This document shows positions 54,986 to 63,961 of a stretch of DNA of 64,000 nucleotides, piece by piece (position 1 is the stretch's first letter; every line of letters starts with the position of its first letter). This stretch comes from Paenibacillus turicensis (GTDB lineage: Bacteria > Bacillota > Bacilli > Paenibacillales > Paenibacillaceae): contig NZ_JAGGKG010000002.1 of NCBI RefSeq assembly GCF_017873435.1, positions 1 through 64,000 on the forward strand. Reading direction: 5' to 3'. Below the pieces are notes generated by a model. It saw only the letters and a list, made by a program, of their open reading frames with translations, made no database searches and was not told where the DNA came from. The position numbers were made by a program, and so were the translations under genes.

Positions 54986-55800
54986 ATTACTGCTTTTGAG
55001 GTGTGCAATAGCTCTGGTAAGGTAACAAATTTATAACCACGTTTTTTAATCGCTTGCACAATTTCAGGTATTGCCTGTACTGTACCATCTAAAGTAGAGC
55101 TAGTTCCACCACCTGCATGTTGTAGCACAATCGCACCTGGGGAAATTCCCTTCATTATATTCTTCTTTACCTGTTGCTTATTCAGGCCTTTCCAATCTAA
55201 TGAATCCACGTTCCAATTTACGACGCAATAACCATTTTTTTGAGCCCACTTCAATTGAGCTTCATTAATCTCACCATAAGGAGGACGGATCAGCTTAGGA
55301 CGGTAACCAATAATATCTTCAATGATCTTTTCCGTTTTTTTTATTTCAACTTCGAATTGTTTGGCTGTGCGCCGTTTAAACTGAGGGTGTGTATAAGAAT
55401 GGTTACCGATAATATGACCTTCTGCATGAATTCTACGAACTAAATCAGGATGTTTTTGAGCACGATGACCTACGATAAAAAAAGTAGCTTTAACCCCTTG
55501 TCGTTTTAATTGATCGAGAACCTTGGGGGTAAATCTAGAATCCGGAACATCATCAAAGGTTAAGGCAATTTGCTGAACATGCGGCCCTTGAAATTTAAAT
55601 GTATCTGGGTATTTTTTTCTTAAATCTTTTAATTTTAAAGGTCGACTTGAAACAGGAATATCCTCCTGTTGATCTTCAATATTAACAATGGGGTTAGATG
55701 TCTGAACTAAATGATTAGAATTGCTAGTAGCATATACACATATAGGGCTTGTAATGAATAGGCACAACGCAAGCAAAATAGATGTCTTACATATCCGCAT
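54964..55800 (-). CDS. Polysaccharide deacetylase (CE4/NodB), secreted
   Basis: 278 residues from the ATG at 55800, behind AAAGGAGA; the longer frame has no support and this one begins a signal peptide (MRICKTSILLALCLFITSP). The NodB domain has IALTFDDVPDSRF, in which a Val replaces the usual Gly, then HSYTHPQFKRR, RPPYGEIN and LQHAGG. In Bacillus such enzymes modify peptidoglycan or spore cortex. The target is not predicted. Confidence 0.85.
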   Translation of the reverse strand: MRICKTSILLALCLFITSPICVYATSNSNHLVQTSNPIVNIEDQQEDIPVSSRPLKLKDLRKKYPDTFKFQGPHVQQIALTFDDVPDSRFTPKVLDQLKRQGVKATFFIVGHRAQKHPDLVRRIHAEGHIIGNHSYTHPQFKRRTAKQFEVEIKKTEKIIEDIIGYRPKLIRPPYGEINEAQLKWAQKNGYCVVNWNVDSLDWKGLNKQQVKKNIMKGISPGAIVLQHAGGGTSSTLDGTVQAIPEIVQAIKKRGYKFVTLPELLHTSKAVIKKQLPN

Positions 55801-55914
55801 TGAAATAATCTCCTTTGAGTGATGTCTTAATGTTATGCCCTTTTTTTTGATTTTTATAATGAGTTTTGTTAACATTGTGAATTTATACGCTTTATTAGGT
55901 TCATTGTGCTATAA

Positions 55915-55930
55915 TGTGATTAATATCACA
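55915..55930. promoter_or_regulatory. FNR/CRP/Rex-type palindrome upstream of pyrK
   Basis: TGTGAT-TAAT-ATCACA fits TGTGA-N6-TCACA exactly. Its first base is the last T of a TATAAT (55910-55915), so it would cover the transcription start of a promoter there. It stands in the divergent region between the deacetylase gene and pyrK and could affect either. The regulator is inferred only from the motif. Confidence 0.5.
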
Positions 55931-55996
55931 GACTTAACGGGAGAAAAATTGCATCTTAATATGCAGTGTTTGGTTGCGATAGGAAGGGGAGAGAAC

Positions 55997-56698
55997 ATGG
56001 CAGAGGTTATCACAAACTTAGAAGTAGCACCTAGTGTGTTCCGAATGAGAGTAGCAGGTCAGTTTGCAGGTAAGATGGGGCAGTTTTATATGCTAAGAGC
56101 TTGGGATAACTATCCTGTATTGTCCAGGCCTTTAAGTATTTTTGATCTTGACGAAAATTATATTGAATTTTTATATTTGGCTGTAGGAGAAGGAACAAGC
56201 CTCTTTTCTAAACTAAAGCCAGGTGATCCAATCTCATTGGATGGACCATTTGGTAATGGTTTTCCTGAGGTGCATGAACAAGCTAAAGTTGCATTTATTG
56301 GTGGCGGAATTGGCATTGCGCCTTTTTATCATGCCCTTAGAAGCATTCCCCATGCTGATGTTTATCTTGGTTATAGTAAGGAAGGGTATATGATAGAGGA
56401 GTTTCAAGAAGCAACAACGGGGAAGGTTGAAGTTAATATCGGAGGTATTATATTAGATCAGGTAGATTTCTATGAATATGATTATATTTTCTCCTGTGGC
56501 CCTCATCCCATGCTTAGAGCTGTTCAGCAAAAGCAGCTACATACAAATAGTAAAGCAGATGTATATGTGTCCCTTGAAAATCGGATGGCCTGTGGGGTAG
56601 GTGCATGTCTAGTTTGCAGTGTTAAGTGTGTGGACAAGCGTAAAAAGGCATGTGCGGATGGCCCTGTTTTTCGTGCAGAGGAGGTGATCTTAGCATGA
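55997..56698 (+). CDS. pyrK: Dihydroorotate dehydrogenase electron-transfer subunit
   Basis: 233 residues from the ATG at 55997, behind GGAAGGGGAG. It passes electrons from PyrD to NAD+. The ferredoxin-reductase-like fold has SRPLSIFD (FAD binding) and [15 protein letters not shown] (NAD binding). The C-terminus has the Cys ladder [13 protein letters not shown] plus a later Cys, for a 2Fe-2S cluster. The last 4 nt overlap pyrD. In B. subtilis pyrK and pyrD lie inside the full pyr operon; here they stand apart from other pyr genes. Confidence 0.95.
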   Translation: MAEVITNLEVAPSVFRMRVAGQFAGKMGQFYMLRAWDNYPVLSRPLSIFDLDENYIEFLYLAVGEGTSLFSKLKPGDPISLDGPFGNGFPEVHEQAKVAFIGGGIGIAPFYHALRSIPHADVYLGYSKEGYMIEEFQEATTGKVEVNIGGIILDQVDFYEYDYIFSCGPHPMLRAVQQKQLHTNSKADVYVSLENRMACGVGACLVCSVKCVDKRKKACADGPVFRAEEVILA

Positions 56699-57627
56699 TA
56701 GATTTGTCCTGTAATATCGCTGGAATTCAATTCAAAAATCCGATTATTATGGCTTCTGGTACGTTTGGCTTTGGCCAGGAATATGGCAAGTTGTATGATA
56801 TTAATAAGCTTGGGGGCATATCTGGTAAAGGCTTAACGTTAAATGCTAAGCCAGGTAATGAAGGGATTAGAGTATATGAGACCCCTTCTGGGATGCTCAA
56901 TAGTGTAGGATTAGAAAATCCTGGTGTTGAACGTTTTCTCCAAGAAGAATGTCCCGAATGGGAAAGTCTTGATCTTGTTCGGATTGCCAATCTTGGCGGA
57001 AATACGATCGAAGATTATGTGGAGGGTGCGAGATTAATTCACGAGGATAACCTAAAACGTGTTGCTTCTAATAAACAAGCTGTTGATATGATCGAATTAA
57101 ACATATCGTGTCCAAATGTTAAAGCAGGTGGAATGGCGTACGGGATCAAAACGGAAGTAGCTAGAGAGGTTGTACGTAAAATACGTGAAACGATATCACT
57201 CCCATTAGTGATCAAGCTATCTCCAAATGCCGAAGACATTGTTGGTATGGCTGTCATGTGTCAGGAGGAAGGTGCAGATGGCGTGTCCCTAGTTAACACG
57301 TTTTCTGCCATGAAGATTGATATCAAGCAACGTCGTAGTGTGTTTGATAATACGTATGCAGGATTGTCAGGTCCTGCGATTAAGCCAATTGCACTTAGAA
57401 TGGTACATCAAGTTTGTAAGGCTGTTACTATACCAGTGATGGGGATGGGCGGAATTACAAGTGCAACTGATATTATTGAATTTATAATGGCAGGTGCAGA
57501 GGTCATACAAGTTGGCACATATAATTTTATGAATCTGCATGCAGGCACACAATTACTTCAGGATCTTGAAGCATGGATGCAAGCTGAAAAAATTAGTTGC
57601 CTAGATGAAATTCGTGGAATTATTTAA
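56695..57627 (+). CDS. pyrD: Dihydroorotate dehydrogenase, class 1B catalytic subunit
   Basis: 310 residues from the ATG at 56695, which overlaps the pyrK stop; GAGGAGGTGATC is the ribosome site. It oxidises dihydroorotate to orotate in UMP synthesis. FMN barrel motifs: [23 protein letters not shown], the catalytic Cys in [24 protein letters not shown] and GMGGI. The PyrK partner defines it as NAD-linked class 1B. Confidence 0.96.
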   Translation: MIDLSCNIAGIQFKNPIIMASGTFGFGQEYGKLYDINKLGGISGKGLTLNAKPGNEGIRVYETPSGMLNSVGLENPGVERFLQEECPEWESLDLVRIANLGGNTIEDYVEGARLIHEDNLKRVASNKQAVDMIELNISCPNVKAGGMAYGIKTEVAREVVRKIRETISLPLVIKLSPNAEDIVGMAVMCQEEGADGVSLVNTFSAMKIDIKQRRSVFDNTYAGLSGPAIKPIALRMVHQVCKAVTIPVMGMGGITSATDIIEFIMAGAEVIQVGTYNFMNLHAGTQLLQDLEAWMQAEKISCLDEIRGII

Positions 57628-57650
57628 GAAGAACTTATAGGGGGATGGTC

Positions 57651-57980
57651 ATGATGACATTTCAAGATATTAAGCTAGAAGTGATTGAAGCGGGTAGAGA
57701 TGTGTTATTGCTCATCACTGGGGGTGAAGCACATATTGGTGCCACTTCGACTGCATATTGGCATGATGGTCAATGTCAGGTTGAAACTATAGCTATTCCA
57801 CATCATAAAGAACATACGTTAACTGAAAGTATCGCTGAACGTGCAGCTAATCAACTTCAATGTACCGTAAGCGTCGTGATGGGAATTCATTATGACAACC
57901 TCAACAAAGCACAGATTTTACAAATTTCAGATCGGGTGGAGGAATTGTTTCAACAATTCCTGCAATCATATAACCATTAA
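57651..57980 (+). CDS. LpdD-like (prenylated-flavin chaperone-type) small protein
   Basis: 109 residues. It reads LEVIEAGRDVLLLITGGEAHIGATS, TIAIPHHKEHTLTESIAERAA and SVVMGIHYDNLNKAQILQIS, the pattern I know from LpdD-type subunits of gallate/hydroxybenzoate decarboxylase operons (GG-HIG-S, P-HKE, V-GIH-DN). Those are proposed prenyl-FMN chaperones, but no UbiD or UbiX gene is near. It lies 23 nt after pyrD with an AGGGGG site, so it is probably co-transcribed with the flavoprotein genes. The function here is open. Confidence 0.65.
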   Translation: MMTFQDIKLEVIEAGRDVLLLITGGEAHIGATSTAYWHDGQCQVETIAIPHHKEHTLTESIAERAANQLQCTVSVVMGIHYDNLNKAQILQISDRVEELFQQFLQSYNH

Positions 57981-58036
57981 TCAGTTCAATTAGATATTAA
58001 ATCTGAATATAACCTTTCGTATCAAACAAGAATATG

Positions 58037-58093
58037 AAACGGGCTTCTTTGCTGTAATCACAATAAAGTAGATTACAACCAAGAAGCCCGTTT
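58037..58093. terminator. Strong bidirectional terminator between pyrKD and xerS
   Basis: AAACGGGCTTCTT (58037-58049) pairs with AAGAAGCCCGTTT (58081-58093). The stem continues inward through TGTAATC/GATTACA with two mismatches, ending in an 11-nt loop. It ends both convergent units. Confidence 0.88.
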
Positions 58094-58127
58094 TAACGGC
58101 TACGCCAGAATCAAATGAATCAAATAT

Positions 58128-59207
58128 TTAATCTCCCCGTCTTTCAATTGCCTCAGACATCGTTTTATCCGTAAGATGAGCATAAATTTCAGTTGTTTCT
58201 GTAGAAGCATGTCCTAGTTGCTCTTTTGTTTTGTAAATATCATTTTGCAAATAGTAGTCGGTTGCAAAGGAGTGACGCAATTTGTGAACGGTAAGATAAG
58301 GTTTACCAAAGCGTTTGGCATACTTAATAATCATCGCTTGTATCGCACGCTTACTCATTCGATTACCTTCTTGCTTACCATTTGGAATTGCGACAAATAA
58401 TGCCTTTTCCTTTTTAGGTGTTTTGTATCTTGTTGTTCTTAACTTTAAGTATTGTGTTAAGTCGTCCTTAGATTGCTCCCGAAAATATACCGGTGTTTTA
58501 AACGTCTCATCATTATTGCCCTTACGGTATACATAGATCAGCTTGTTGTCAAGATCAAGGTCATCCAGATTCAAATTCACAACCTCTGATACACGAAGAC
58601 CCGAATTAAGTATAAGACTGGCGATACAGGCATCACGTTCTTTATTTAGTTCATATGCGTATAGGGCTTGTTTATTATTTTCGATATCTACTCGGTACCC
58701 TTCTGCAATATAGCCTATAAATTCAATCAATTCATCTTCCTCTAATATTTTACCCCTTAGTTTAGCAGCAGTATCTTTAGGCTTGTGGGTACGTTTGATT
58801 TCAACCTTAGCCATAATATTACGTTTTAATAAAGGATAAAAGTCATCATCCTCTGCAATTTGACTCAAATAATGAAATAATGATCGTAACGAGGACATTT
58901 TACGAGAAATCGTAATTTTAGAATTTGTTCCCTCTAAACGGGTAGCCAGATGTAATCGATAAGCGACGATGCTTTCCATCCGTAAAACTTCAAGCTCGGT
59001 TAAGGTTACCTCTGTATTTGCAGATGCTTGGGATAAACCTTCAGCACGTAACCAGTTAAAAAATTGCTCATAATCACGAATGTATTCCAGCAGTGTAGAA
59101 GGGGAGAGGTCAGGGAGCTTATAATCAATAAATTGCTGAACAAACCACGGCATTTCTAATACATGCTTATCTACTTTTTTTCGATCAGCGATCTTCTGAA
59201 TGCTCAT
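58128..59207 (-). CDS. xerS: Tyrosine recombinase, XerS-like
   Basis: 359 residues, longer than XerC/XerD (about 300) and close to XerS. The catalytic set is visible: Arg in NSGLRVSEVVNL, Lys in the beta-hairpin near YVYRKGNN, His and Arg in VHKLRHSFATDYY, His in LGHAS and Tyr in EIYAHL. The N-terminal SAM-like domain spans about 20-150. XerS works alone at dif sites in streptococci. No dif-like site was recognised nearby. It begins 18 nt after the methyltransferase-like gene on the same strand. Confidence 0.88.
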   Translation of the reverse strand: MSIQKIADRKKVDKHVLEMPWFVQQFIDYKLPDLSPSTLLEYIRDYEQFFNWLRAEGLSQASANTEVTLTELEVLRMESIVAYRLHLATRLEGTNSKITISRKMSSLRSLFHYLSQIAEDDDFYPLLKRNIMAKVEIKRTHKPKDTAAKLRGKILEEDELIEFIGYIAEGYRVDIENNKQALYAYELNKERDACIASLILNSGLRVSEVVNLNLDDLDLDNKLIYVYRKGNNDETFKTPVYFREQSKDDLTQYLKLRTTRYKTPKKEKALFVAIPNGKQEGNRMSKRAIQAMIIKYAKRFGKPYLTVHKLRHSFATDYYLQNDIYKTKEQLGHASTETTEIYAHLTDKTMSEAIERRGD

Positions 59208-59225
59208 ATTTGTTAACCCTCCTTT

Positions 59226-59894
59226 TTACGATGGATTCACAATAAAAATATAGTCAGGTTCACCACGTTGCTGTGTTACTTCTGTAACTTCAACAGCATC
59301 TTTTCCAAAAAATGAACGAAGGAGTAGTACAAACTCAGGGGAGGCAGTTGCACTCCAGAACGTGATGCATCCGCCAGGACGCATTAGAGATTGTAATGTC
59401 TGTAGTCCTGCTTGATTGTAAAGGGAACAGTTCTCATCATAAACAACCCAGTCTGGACCATTGTCGATATCTAAACAAATTAAATCAAACTTCATCGTTG
59501 TTTCCTTCATCCAAGTAATCATATCAGCATGAATAAGATGACATCTAGCATCACCCGTCGCATTATGATTGGACTTAGCTAGCCATGAAGAATTCCATTT
59601 AATGACGTTTTCATCAATTTCTACGACCGTGACTTGTTTAAGTCGTTCATCCTTTAAAACCTCTTGTAGAGAAAAGCCCACGCCTAAGCCACCAATCAGC
59701 ACATATTGCGGTGACTGACACCGATCAAGTGCAGCCTTGACTAGCAGACGTTCAGACTCCCCATTATATGTAGCCATTAAGAAAGTCCCATTACTAATCA
59801 CTTCATAATATTCACCACGCCGCTGAAGCTGAATTTCTCCACGAGAAGAGGAACAACGTTCAATAAGTACCGCAGGTTCATTTAAATGATTCAT
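59226..59894 (-). CDS. Spermidine-synthase-like class I methyltransferase-fold protein
   Basis: 222 residues with a Rossmann fold: VLIGGLGVGFSLQEVL (nucleotide-binding), VTVVEIDENVIKW (acidic end of strand 2) and DLICLDIDNGPDWVVYDEN. This is the pattern of spermidine synthase-like proteins that bind SAM or decarboxylated SAM, but the polyamine gatekeeper loop is not evident. It ends 18 nt before xerS and is probably co-transcribed. The true reaction is unknown. Confidence 0.75.
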   Translation of the reverse strand: MNHLNEPAVLIERCSSSRGEIQLQRRGEYYEVISNGTFLMATYNGESERLLVKAALDRCQSPQYVLIGGLGVGFSLQEVLKDERLKQVTVVEIDENVIKWNSSWLAKSNHNATGDARCHLIHADMITWMKETTMKFDLICLDIDNGPDWVVYDENCSLYNQAGLQTLQSLMRPGGCITFWSATASPEFVLLLRSFFGKDAVEVTEVTQQRGEPDYIFIVNPS

Positions 59895-60070
59895 AATAAA
59901 ACACCTCCAAAGCTAAAAAAAGCGTTCCATATATCAGATTAGTACGTTAATGAACAACTGTCAATCTAACTGTTTATAATAAATCATTATATGAAAAATT
60001 CATAATAGAAAAACAATATTGGCTATGCTACATACTTCTTATAAGCTCATATTGCGCATTTACATGTTTA

Positions 60071-60110
60071 AAAGTCCTCATTGGCAAAATAAGAACCCAA
60101 CAAGGACTAC
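60071..60110 (-). terminator. Terminator of ldh
   Basis: On the minus strand GTCCTTGTTGG and CCAATGAGGAC form an 11-bp stem with a few mismatches, followed by TTTT. It lies 30-70 nt after the ldh stop. The rest of 59895-60141 is AT-rich with nothing else clear. Confidence 0.65.
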
Positions 60111-60141
60111 ATATAAAAATAGTTTTCTTGTATTAGTGTAG

Positions 60142-61077
60142 TTACAAGGACAACTCAGCAATCGCACTTTTTAACTTTTCAGCTGACTGTTGGAATTGGG
60201 CTAATTCCTCATTGTTAAGCTCAAGATCAAGCACTTTACGGACCCCATTACGATCAACAATACTTGGGACACCAAGATAAACATCTGAAACCCCGTTATA
60301 ATTTGTCAGTAAAGTCGATACATTTAATACTGAGCCCTCATCTTGCAAAATGGAGACCACAATCCGATCCAGTGCTAAGGCGATCGCATAAAATGTAGCG
60401 CCTTTTGCATTGATAATTTCATAGGCGGCATTTTTTGTGTTATTAAAAATTTCCTTTTGCTCTTCTTCAGTAAATTCCAAACCAATCCCTGCCACATTTG
60501 CTAGGCTCCACAGAGGAAGCTCTGAGTCACCATGCTCACCAATAATATGGGCGTGGATGCTACGTGGATTTATACCTTTGCTTTGACCAATTAAATAACG
60601 GAACCGGGCGCTGTCCAATAATGTACCTGAACCGATAACTCGATTGGAGGGGAAGCCACTTTTCTTTAAGGAAACATAAGACAAAATATCAACTGGATTG
60701 GTAGCAACTAAAATAATGCCATGATTGTTATATTTCACAATATTTTTAATAATTTGATCAAAAATATCTGCATTTCTTTTCAATAAATCAATTCTGGTTT
60801 CGCCTGGACGTTGAGAAGCACCAGCTGCAATAATAATAATATCCGCTTGGGCACAGTCACTATAATCCCCAGCCCATAACTTCACCCCACCTGTAAAAGG
60901 TAATCCATGATTCATGTCCAGTGCTTCGCCAAGTGCTTTCTCCTTGTTGGCATCAATAAGCACTAATTCAGAAACACGCTCCCTTAAAAATAAGGTATAC
61001 GCTGTTGTGGTTCCGACTGCACCTGTTCCAATAATCACTACCCTGCTGGAGCGTAATTCAGTTGTCATTAATTTCAT
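60142..61077 (-). CDS. ldh: L-lactate dehydrogenase
   Basis: 311 residues. It interconverts pyruvate and L-lactate with NADH. The NAD-binding loop VVIIGTGAVGTTTAYTL and the specificity loop AGASQRPGETR are visible; Gln rather than Arg at the key position marks LDH, not malate dehydrogenase. The active His is in IIGEHGDSELPLWS. It supports fermentation in low oxygen, as the extracellular flavoprotein reductase also suggests. A -10-like TATAAT lies upstream on the minus strand (61137-61132). Confidence 0.95.
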   Translation of the reverse strand: MKLMTTELRSSRVVIIGTGAVGTTTAYTLFLRERVSELVLIDANKEKALGEALDMNHGLPFTGGVKLWAGDYSDCAQADIIIIAAGASQRPGETRIDLLKRNADIFDQIIKNIVKYNNHGIILVATNPVDILSYVSLKKSGFPSNRVIGSGTLLDSARFRYLIGQSKGINPRSIHAHIIGEHGDSELPLWSLANVAGIGLEFTEEEQKEIFNNTKNAAYEIINAKGATFYAIALALDRIVVSILQDEGSVLNVSTLLTNYNGVSDVYLGVPSIVDRNGVRKVLDLELNNEELAQFQQSAEKLKSAIAELSL

Positions 61078-61452
61078 CTCCTTAATAATTAATCTGATTA
61101 ATAAAAAGATTTAAAGTTTTTTAACTTTTATATTATAATCTCACTCTTATTGTACATTAATCACTAAAATTTTAAAGTAAATCTTACCAATTATCGAAAC
61201 AAAACAAAAAAATTAGAGTACAAATATACAATCTAGTATAATGTAAAAGAAAAGTAGATTTCCTCGAAAAAAGAGGCGATGTGTCTATTAGAACTACTCA
61301 AAATGCGACATTTTACCAACGACTTTTTGTAGAAATATTGGTATTATGATGACATTGTAACCAGAGATGTAACTTTTCTGTAAGGACGATCATCATATTT
61401 TGTATTATTCTAGTAATAGATAAAAAACGGAGAGGATTTTGGTGAGAATCAA
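61078..61452. other. Divergent intergenic region between ldh and a deacetylase gene
   Basis: This 375-nt AT-rich gap has no reading frame. On the minus strand a TATAAT at 61137-61132 with a weak TTAATG-type -35 at 17-bp spacing could serve ldh. On the plus strand, TTAGAG (61213-61218), an 18-bp spacer and TATAAT (61237-61242) could serve the deacetylase gene. No clear Rex box was seen near ldh. Confidence 0.45.
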
Positions 61453-62547
61453 ATGTCGTACATAAGTAGAGTAGAGACAAAAAAAGCATTAGATAAACTA
61501 AATGCACAAAATAAAAAAAAGAAAAAAACAGTGAAAATACTAGGGTTGTCCCTTTCAGTTATAGCACTAGTTTTTGTAGTTTTTCTAGCAATTAGAATGT
61601 TAGGAAATAATGATACGGTAAAGCAGGAAGCCACAGTAGTAACACCTAAATTAACTGCTCCTAACGAGTCTCCAACCAAGGAAGTAGATCCAAATAGTAA
61701 CCCAAATGATCCAAACGAGGCTAGCAAAACACCAGCTGTAGATAATAAAGATCAAGATAAGGACAAAGACTCTGACAAAGAAAAAAATAATGACGATGAG
61801 TCTGAAAATGGGAAGGAAAATAACCCTAATAATAATGAAGCAATAAACGGAAGCAATAATGGATCACAAAATAGTCAAAATACAAATAACAACAACTCAA
61901 ATACAAATCCGATCACGGATAAGGACAAAAAAGGACCAAAAACAGTTTATCTTACATTTGACGATGGACCTAATGAGCATACAGAAGCGATTCTTAAAAT
62001 CTTAGATAAATACGGTGTCCATGCAACTTTTTTTGCAATTGGCTCTAATCTTAAAGGCAATGAACAAGCCCTAAAGGACACTGCTGCTGCTGGACATTAT
62101 GTAGGTCTTCATAGTATGAGTCATAACGCTAAAAAATTATACAAAAGTGGAAGCTCAGCTAACTTTATTAATGAATTCAAAAAAGAACAAGGACTTGTAG
62201 AGGATATTATTGGAACTAAACCTGTTCTTATTCGCCCACCTTATGGTAGTGCGCCAAACATAAACAAAAAGTTTAGAGACGATATTGTAAAAGCAGGCTT
62301 TAAAATGTGGGATTGGACTCTTGATTCTAACGATTGGAGATATCCACGTAACCCTGATAAAATTGTACAGGTAGTGAAGAAACACCTAACGCTTAATACA
62401 GAAGTCATTTTAATGCATGAGCGTGAGCAAACGGTCAAAGTGTTGCCAGAGATCATCGAATATGCCCAGAAAAAAGGGTATTCATTTGCAGTGTATAAGC
62501 CTGACCATCATTTGTCAGTTAATTTTGCTAAAGACAAACGTTTATAA
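61453..62547 (+). CDS. Membrane-anchored polysaccharide deacetylase (PgdA-like)
   Basis: 364 residues. A Lys-rich cytoplasmic tail and one membrane helix (about 27-48) precede a long Asp/Asn/Ser/Lys-rich linker of about 100 residues (for example KDQDKDKDSDKEKNNDDE). The C-terminal NodB domain has TVYLTFDDGPNEHTEAIL, HSMSHNAKKLYK, RPPYGSAPN and LMHEREQTV. It most likely N-deacetylates peptidoglycan from outside the membrane. The length of the spacer would reach across the wall. Confidence 0.9.
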   Translation: MSYISRVETKKALDKLNAQNKKKKKTVKILGLSLSVIALVFVVFLAIRMLGNNDTVKQEATVVTPKLTAPNESPTKEVDPNSNPNDPNEASKTPAVDNKDQDKDKDSDKEKNNDDESENGKENNPNNNEAINGSNNGSQNSQNTNNNNSNTNPITDKDKKGPKTVYLTFDDGPNEHTEAILKILDKYGVHATFFAIGSNLKGNEQALKDTAAAGHYVGLHSMSHNAKKLYKSGSSANFINEFKKEQGLVEDIIGTKPVLIRPPYGSAPNINKKFRDDIVKAGFKMWDWTLDSNDWRYPRNPDKIVQVVKKHLTLNTEVILMHEREQTVKVLPEIIEYAQKKGYSFAVYKPDHHLSVNFAKDKRL

Positions 62548-62613
62548 ACGATATAAAGACGAGATTTAGATTTAATTTTTTTGAATCTGCATCAAGTATA
62601 GGAAGTGAGGTTT

Positions 62614-63906
62614 ATGCTGTTGAAGCCATGGCGTAAATATATTGCATTATTCATTATATTTCAACTTGTAATCGTAGGCTGCAGTTCATCCAAGCCAGAA
62701 GCTAATGCTCCTGAACAAAAACAGGAGCCAGCAGAGGAAGGTCAAACGATTACTGTTACTAACTTAGAGCCATCACCAAGTAATATTTCTACAGGAGATA
62801 CCAAGCCAGATGGCCCTAAATATCAGATTCAGACCAGATTAACTGATTTTCAGCTATTAAGTGCTTCTACTGGTTTGGCATGGGGAACAACAAGAGGTGA
62901 GCTTAGGTTATACTCCACGAAGGACAATGGTGTAACTTGGACCAATATTTCACCATCCTCTGCCATACAATTTCCAAGTAATCCAAAATACGGGCAAGAA
63001 ATATATTTTACTGATCCGGATCATGGTTGGATTGTACGAAGATCCGTTGGCTCTGATCAAATCATAATTTTAAGAACAATAAATGGTGGTTTAACCTGGA
63101 AGTTATCTTCTATAGCTAATTCTTTAGAAATTGCGGCCATTGATTTTATTAATCCGAAGCATGGCTGGATTATGACGACGGCTGATCAAGGGTCTGAGAA
63201 GGAAGCGAAAATGTTATTTGAAACTGAAGATGGCGGGGCAACTTGGGTCGTTAATATGAAAAATGATACTTTACCGAATGAAACAAAACGAGAAAATGTT
63301 CTTCCTAAGGAAGCCAGCTTTATTTCTATGGATTTTAGTAATGCTGAGCGAGGTTATGCAACTGTTATAGAAAATGGTGAACCAAATTTATATGTTACCG
63401 ATGATGGTGGTATTGATTGGAAGGTACAAGATAATTTCTTTGATCGCTCTAAATATGAGTCACAGGATCAATTTAAAATCGGAGTTATTTCTGCGTTTAC
63501 GAAGCAAAGTGCTAATGTTTGGATTTCAGTGGGCTGTGTTCGTGGAGATAAGACGAAATATAACGGGTATTTTACGAAGGATGCAGGAAAAAGCTGGAGC
63601 TTTGTTAGCTTTGATTTACCTTGGCAATCTGGAGTGAATGAAAGCTTAAGCCCTGTATTTTTAAATGAGCATGAGGGATGGAGTATTCATAATGCTACAA
63701 TCTATCATACGACGAATCAAGGTAAGAATTGGACAACCCTACCTGAAAGCTCAACATTAAAAAAGATTATGAAAGACTATCCAGAAGTCGTAAAGCTACA
63801 ATTTTTCACATCTAAAGTAGGATGGTTGCTTGTTGCTAAAAGTGATCAAAAACGCTCTTTATTACTTCAAACTACCGACGGTGGAGCCAATTGGAGCGTG
63901 CTCTAA
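62614..63906 (+). CDS. Lipoprotein with YCF48/BNR-like beta-propeller repeats
   Basis: 430 residues from the ATG at 62614 (AGGAAG about 8 nt upstream). A signal peptide ends with the lipobox VIVGCSSS. The body holds repeats of the form KDNGVTWT, INGGLTWK, EDGGATWV, DDGGIDWK, KDAGKSWS, TNQGKNWT and TDGGANWS, about every 45-70 residues, the Asp-box pattern of YCF48/BNR propellers. It is surface-exposed; the role is unknown. It lies 57 nt after the PgdA-like gene and may be part of that unit. Confidence 0.85.
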   Translation: MLLKPWRKYIALFIIFQLVIVGCSSSKPEANAPEQKQEPAEEGQTITVTNLEPSPSNISTGDTKPDGPKYQIQTRLTDFQLLSASTGLAWGTTRGELRLYSTKDNGVTWTNISPSSAIQFPSNPKYGQEIYFTDPDHGWIVRRSVGSDQIIILRTINGGLTWKLSSIANSLEIAAIDFINPKHGWIMTTADQGSEKEAKMLFETEDGGATWVVNMKNDTLPNETKRENVLPKEASFISMDFSNAERGYATVIENGEPNLYVTDDGGIDWKVQDNFFDRSKYESQDQFKIGVISAFTKQSANVWISVGCVRGDKTKYNGYFTKDAGKSWSFVSFDLPWQSGVNESLSPVFLNEHEGWSIHNATIYHTTNQGKNWTTLPESSTLKKIMKDYPEVVKLQFFTSKVGWLLVAKSDQKRSLLLQTTDGGANWSVL

Positions 63907-63945
63907 ACAGCACGCCCAAAGCCACCGTTTAAATGTTCACACAAT

Positions 63946-63961
63946 TGTGAAATTTATCACA
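63946..63961. promoter_or_regulatory. FNR/Rex-type palindrome near the right edge
   Basis: TGTGA-AATTTA-TCACA matches the FNR/CRP consensus. With its flanking T it also fits the Rex motif (TTGTGAA, TCACA) in most positions. It lies after the YCF48-like gene and before whatever starts beyond 64000. A second TTGTGATATATTTAA stretch near 63976 holds a -10-like TATATT. Confidence 0.5.

Noticed and set aside
61078..61140. Rex box for ldh
   Set aside because: No TTGTGAA/TTCACAA-type sequence was found in the upstream region.
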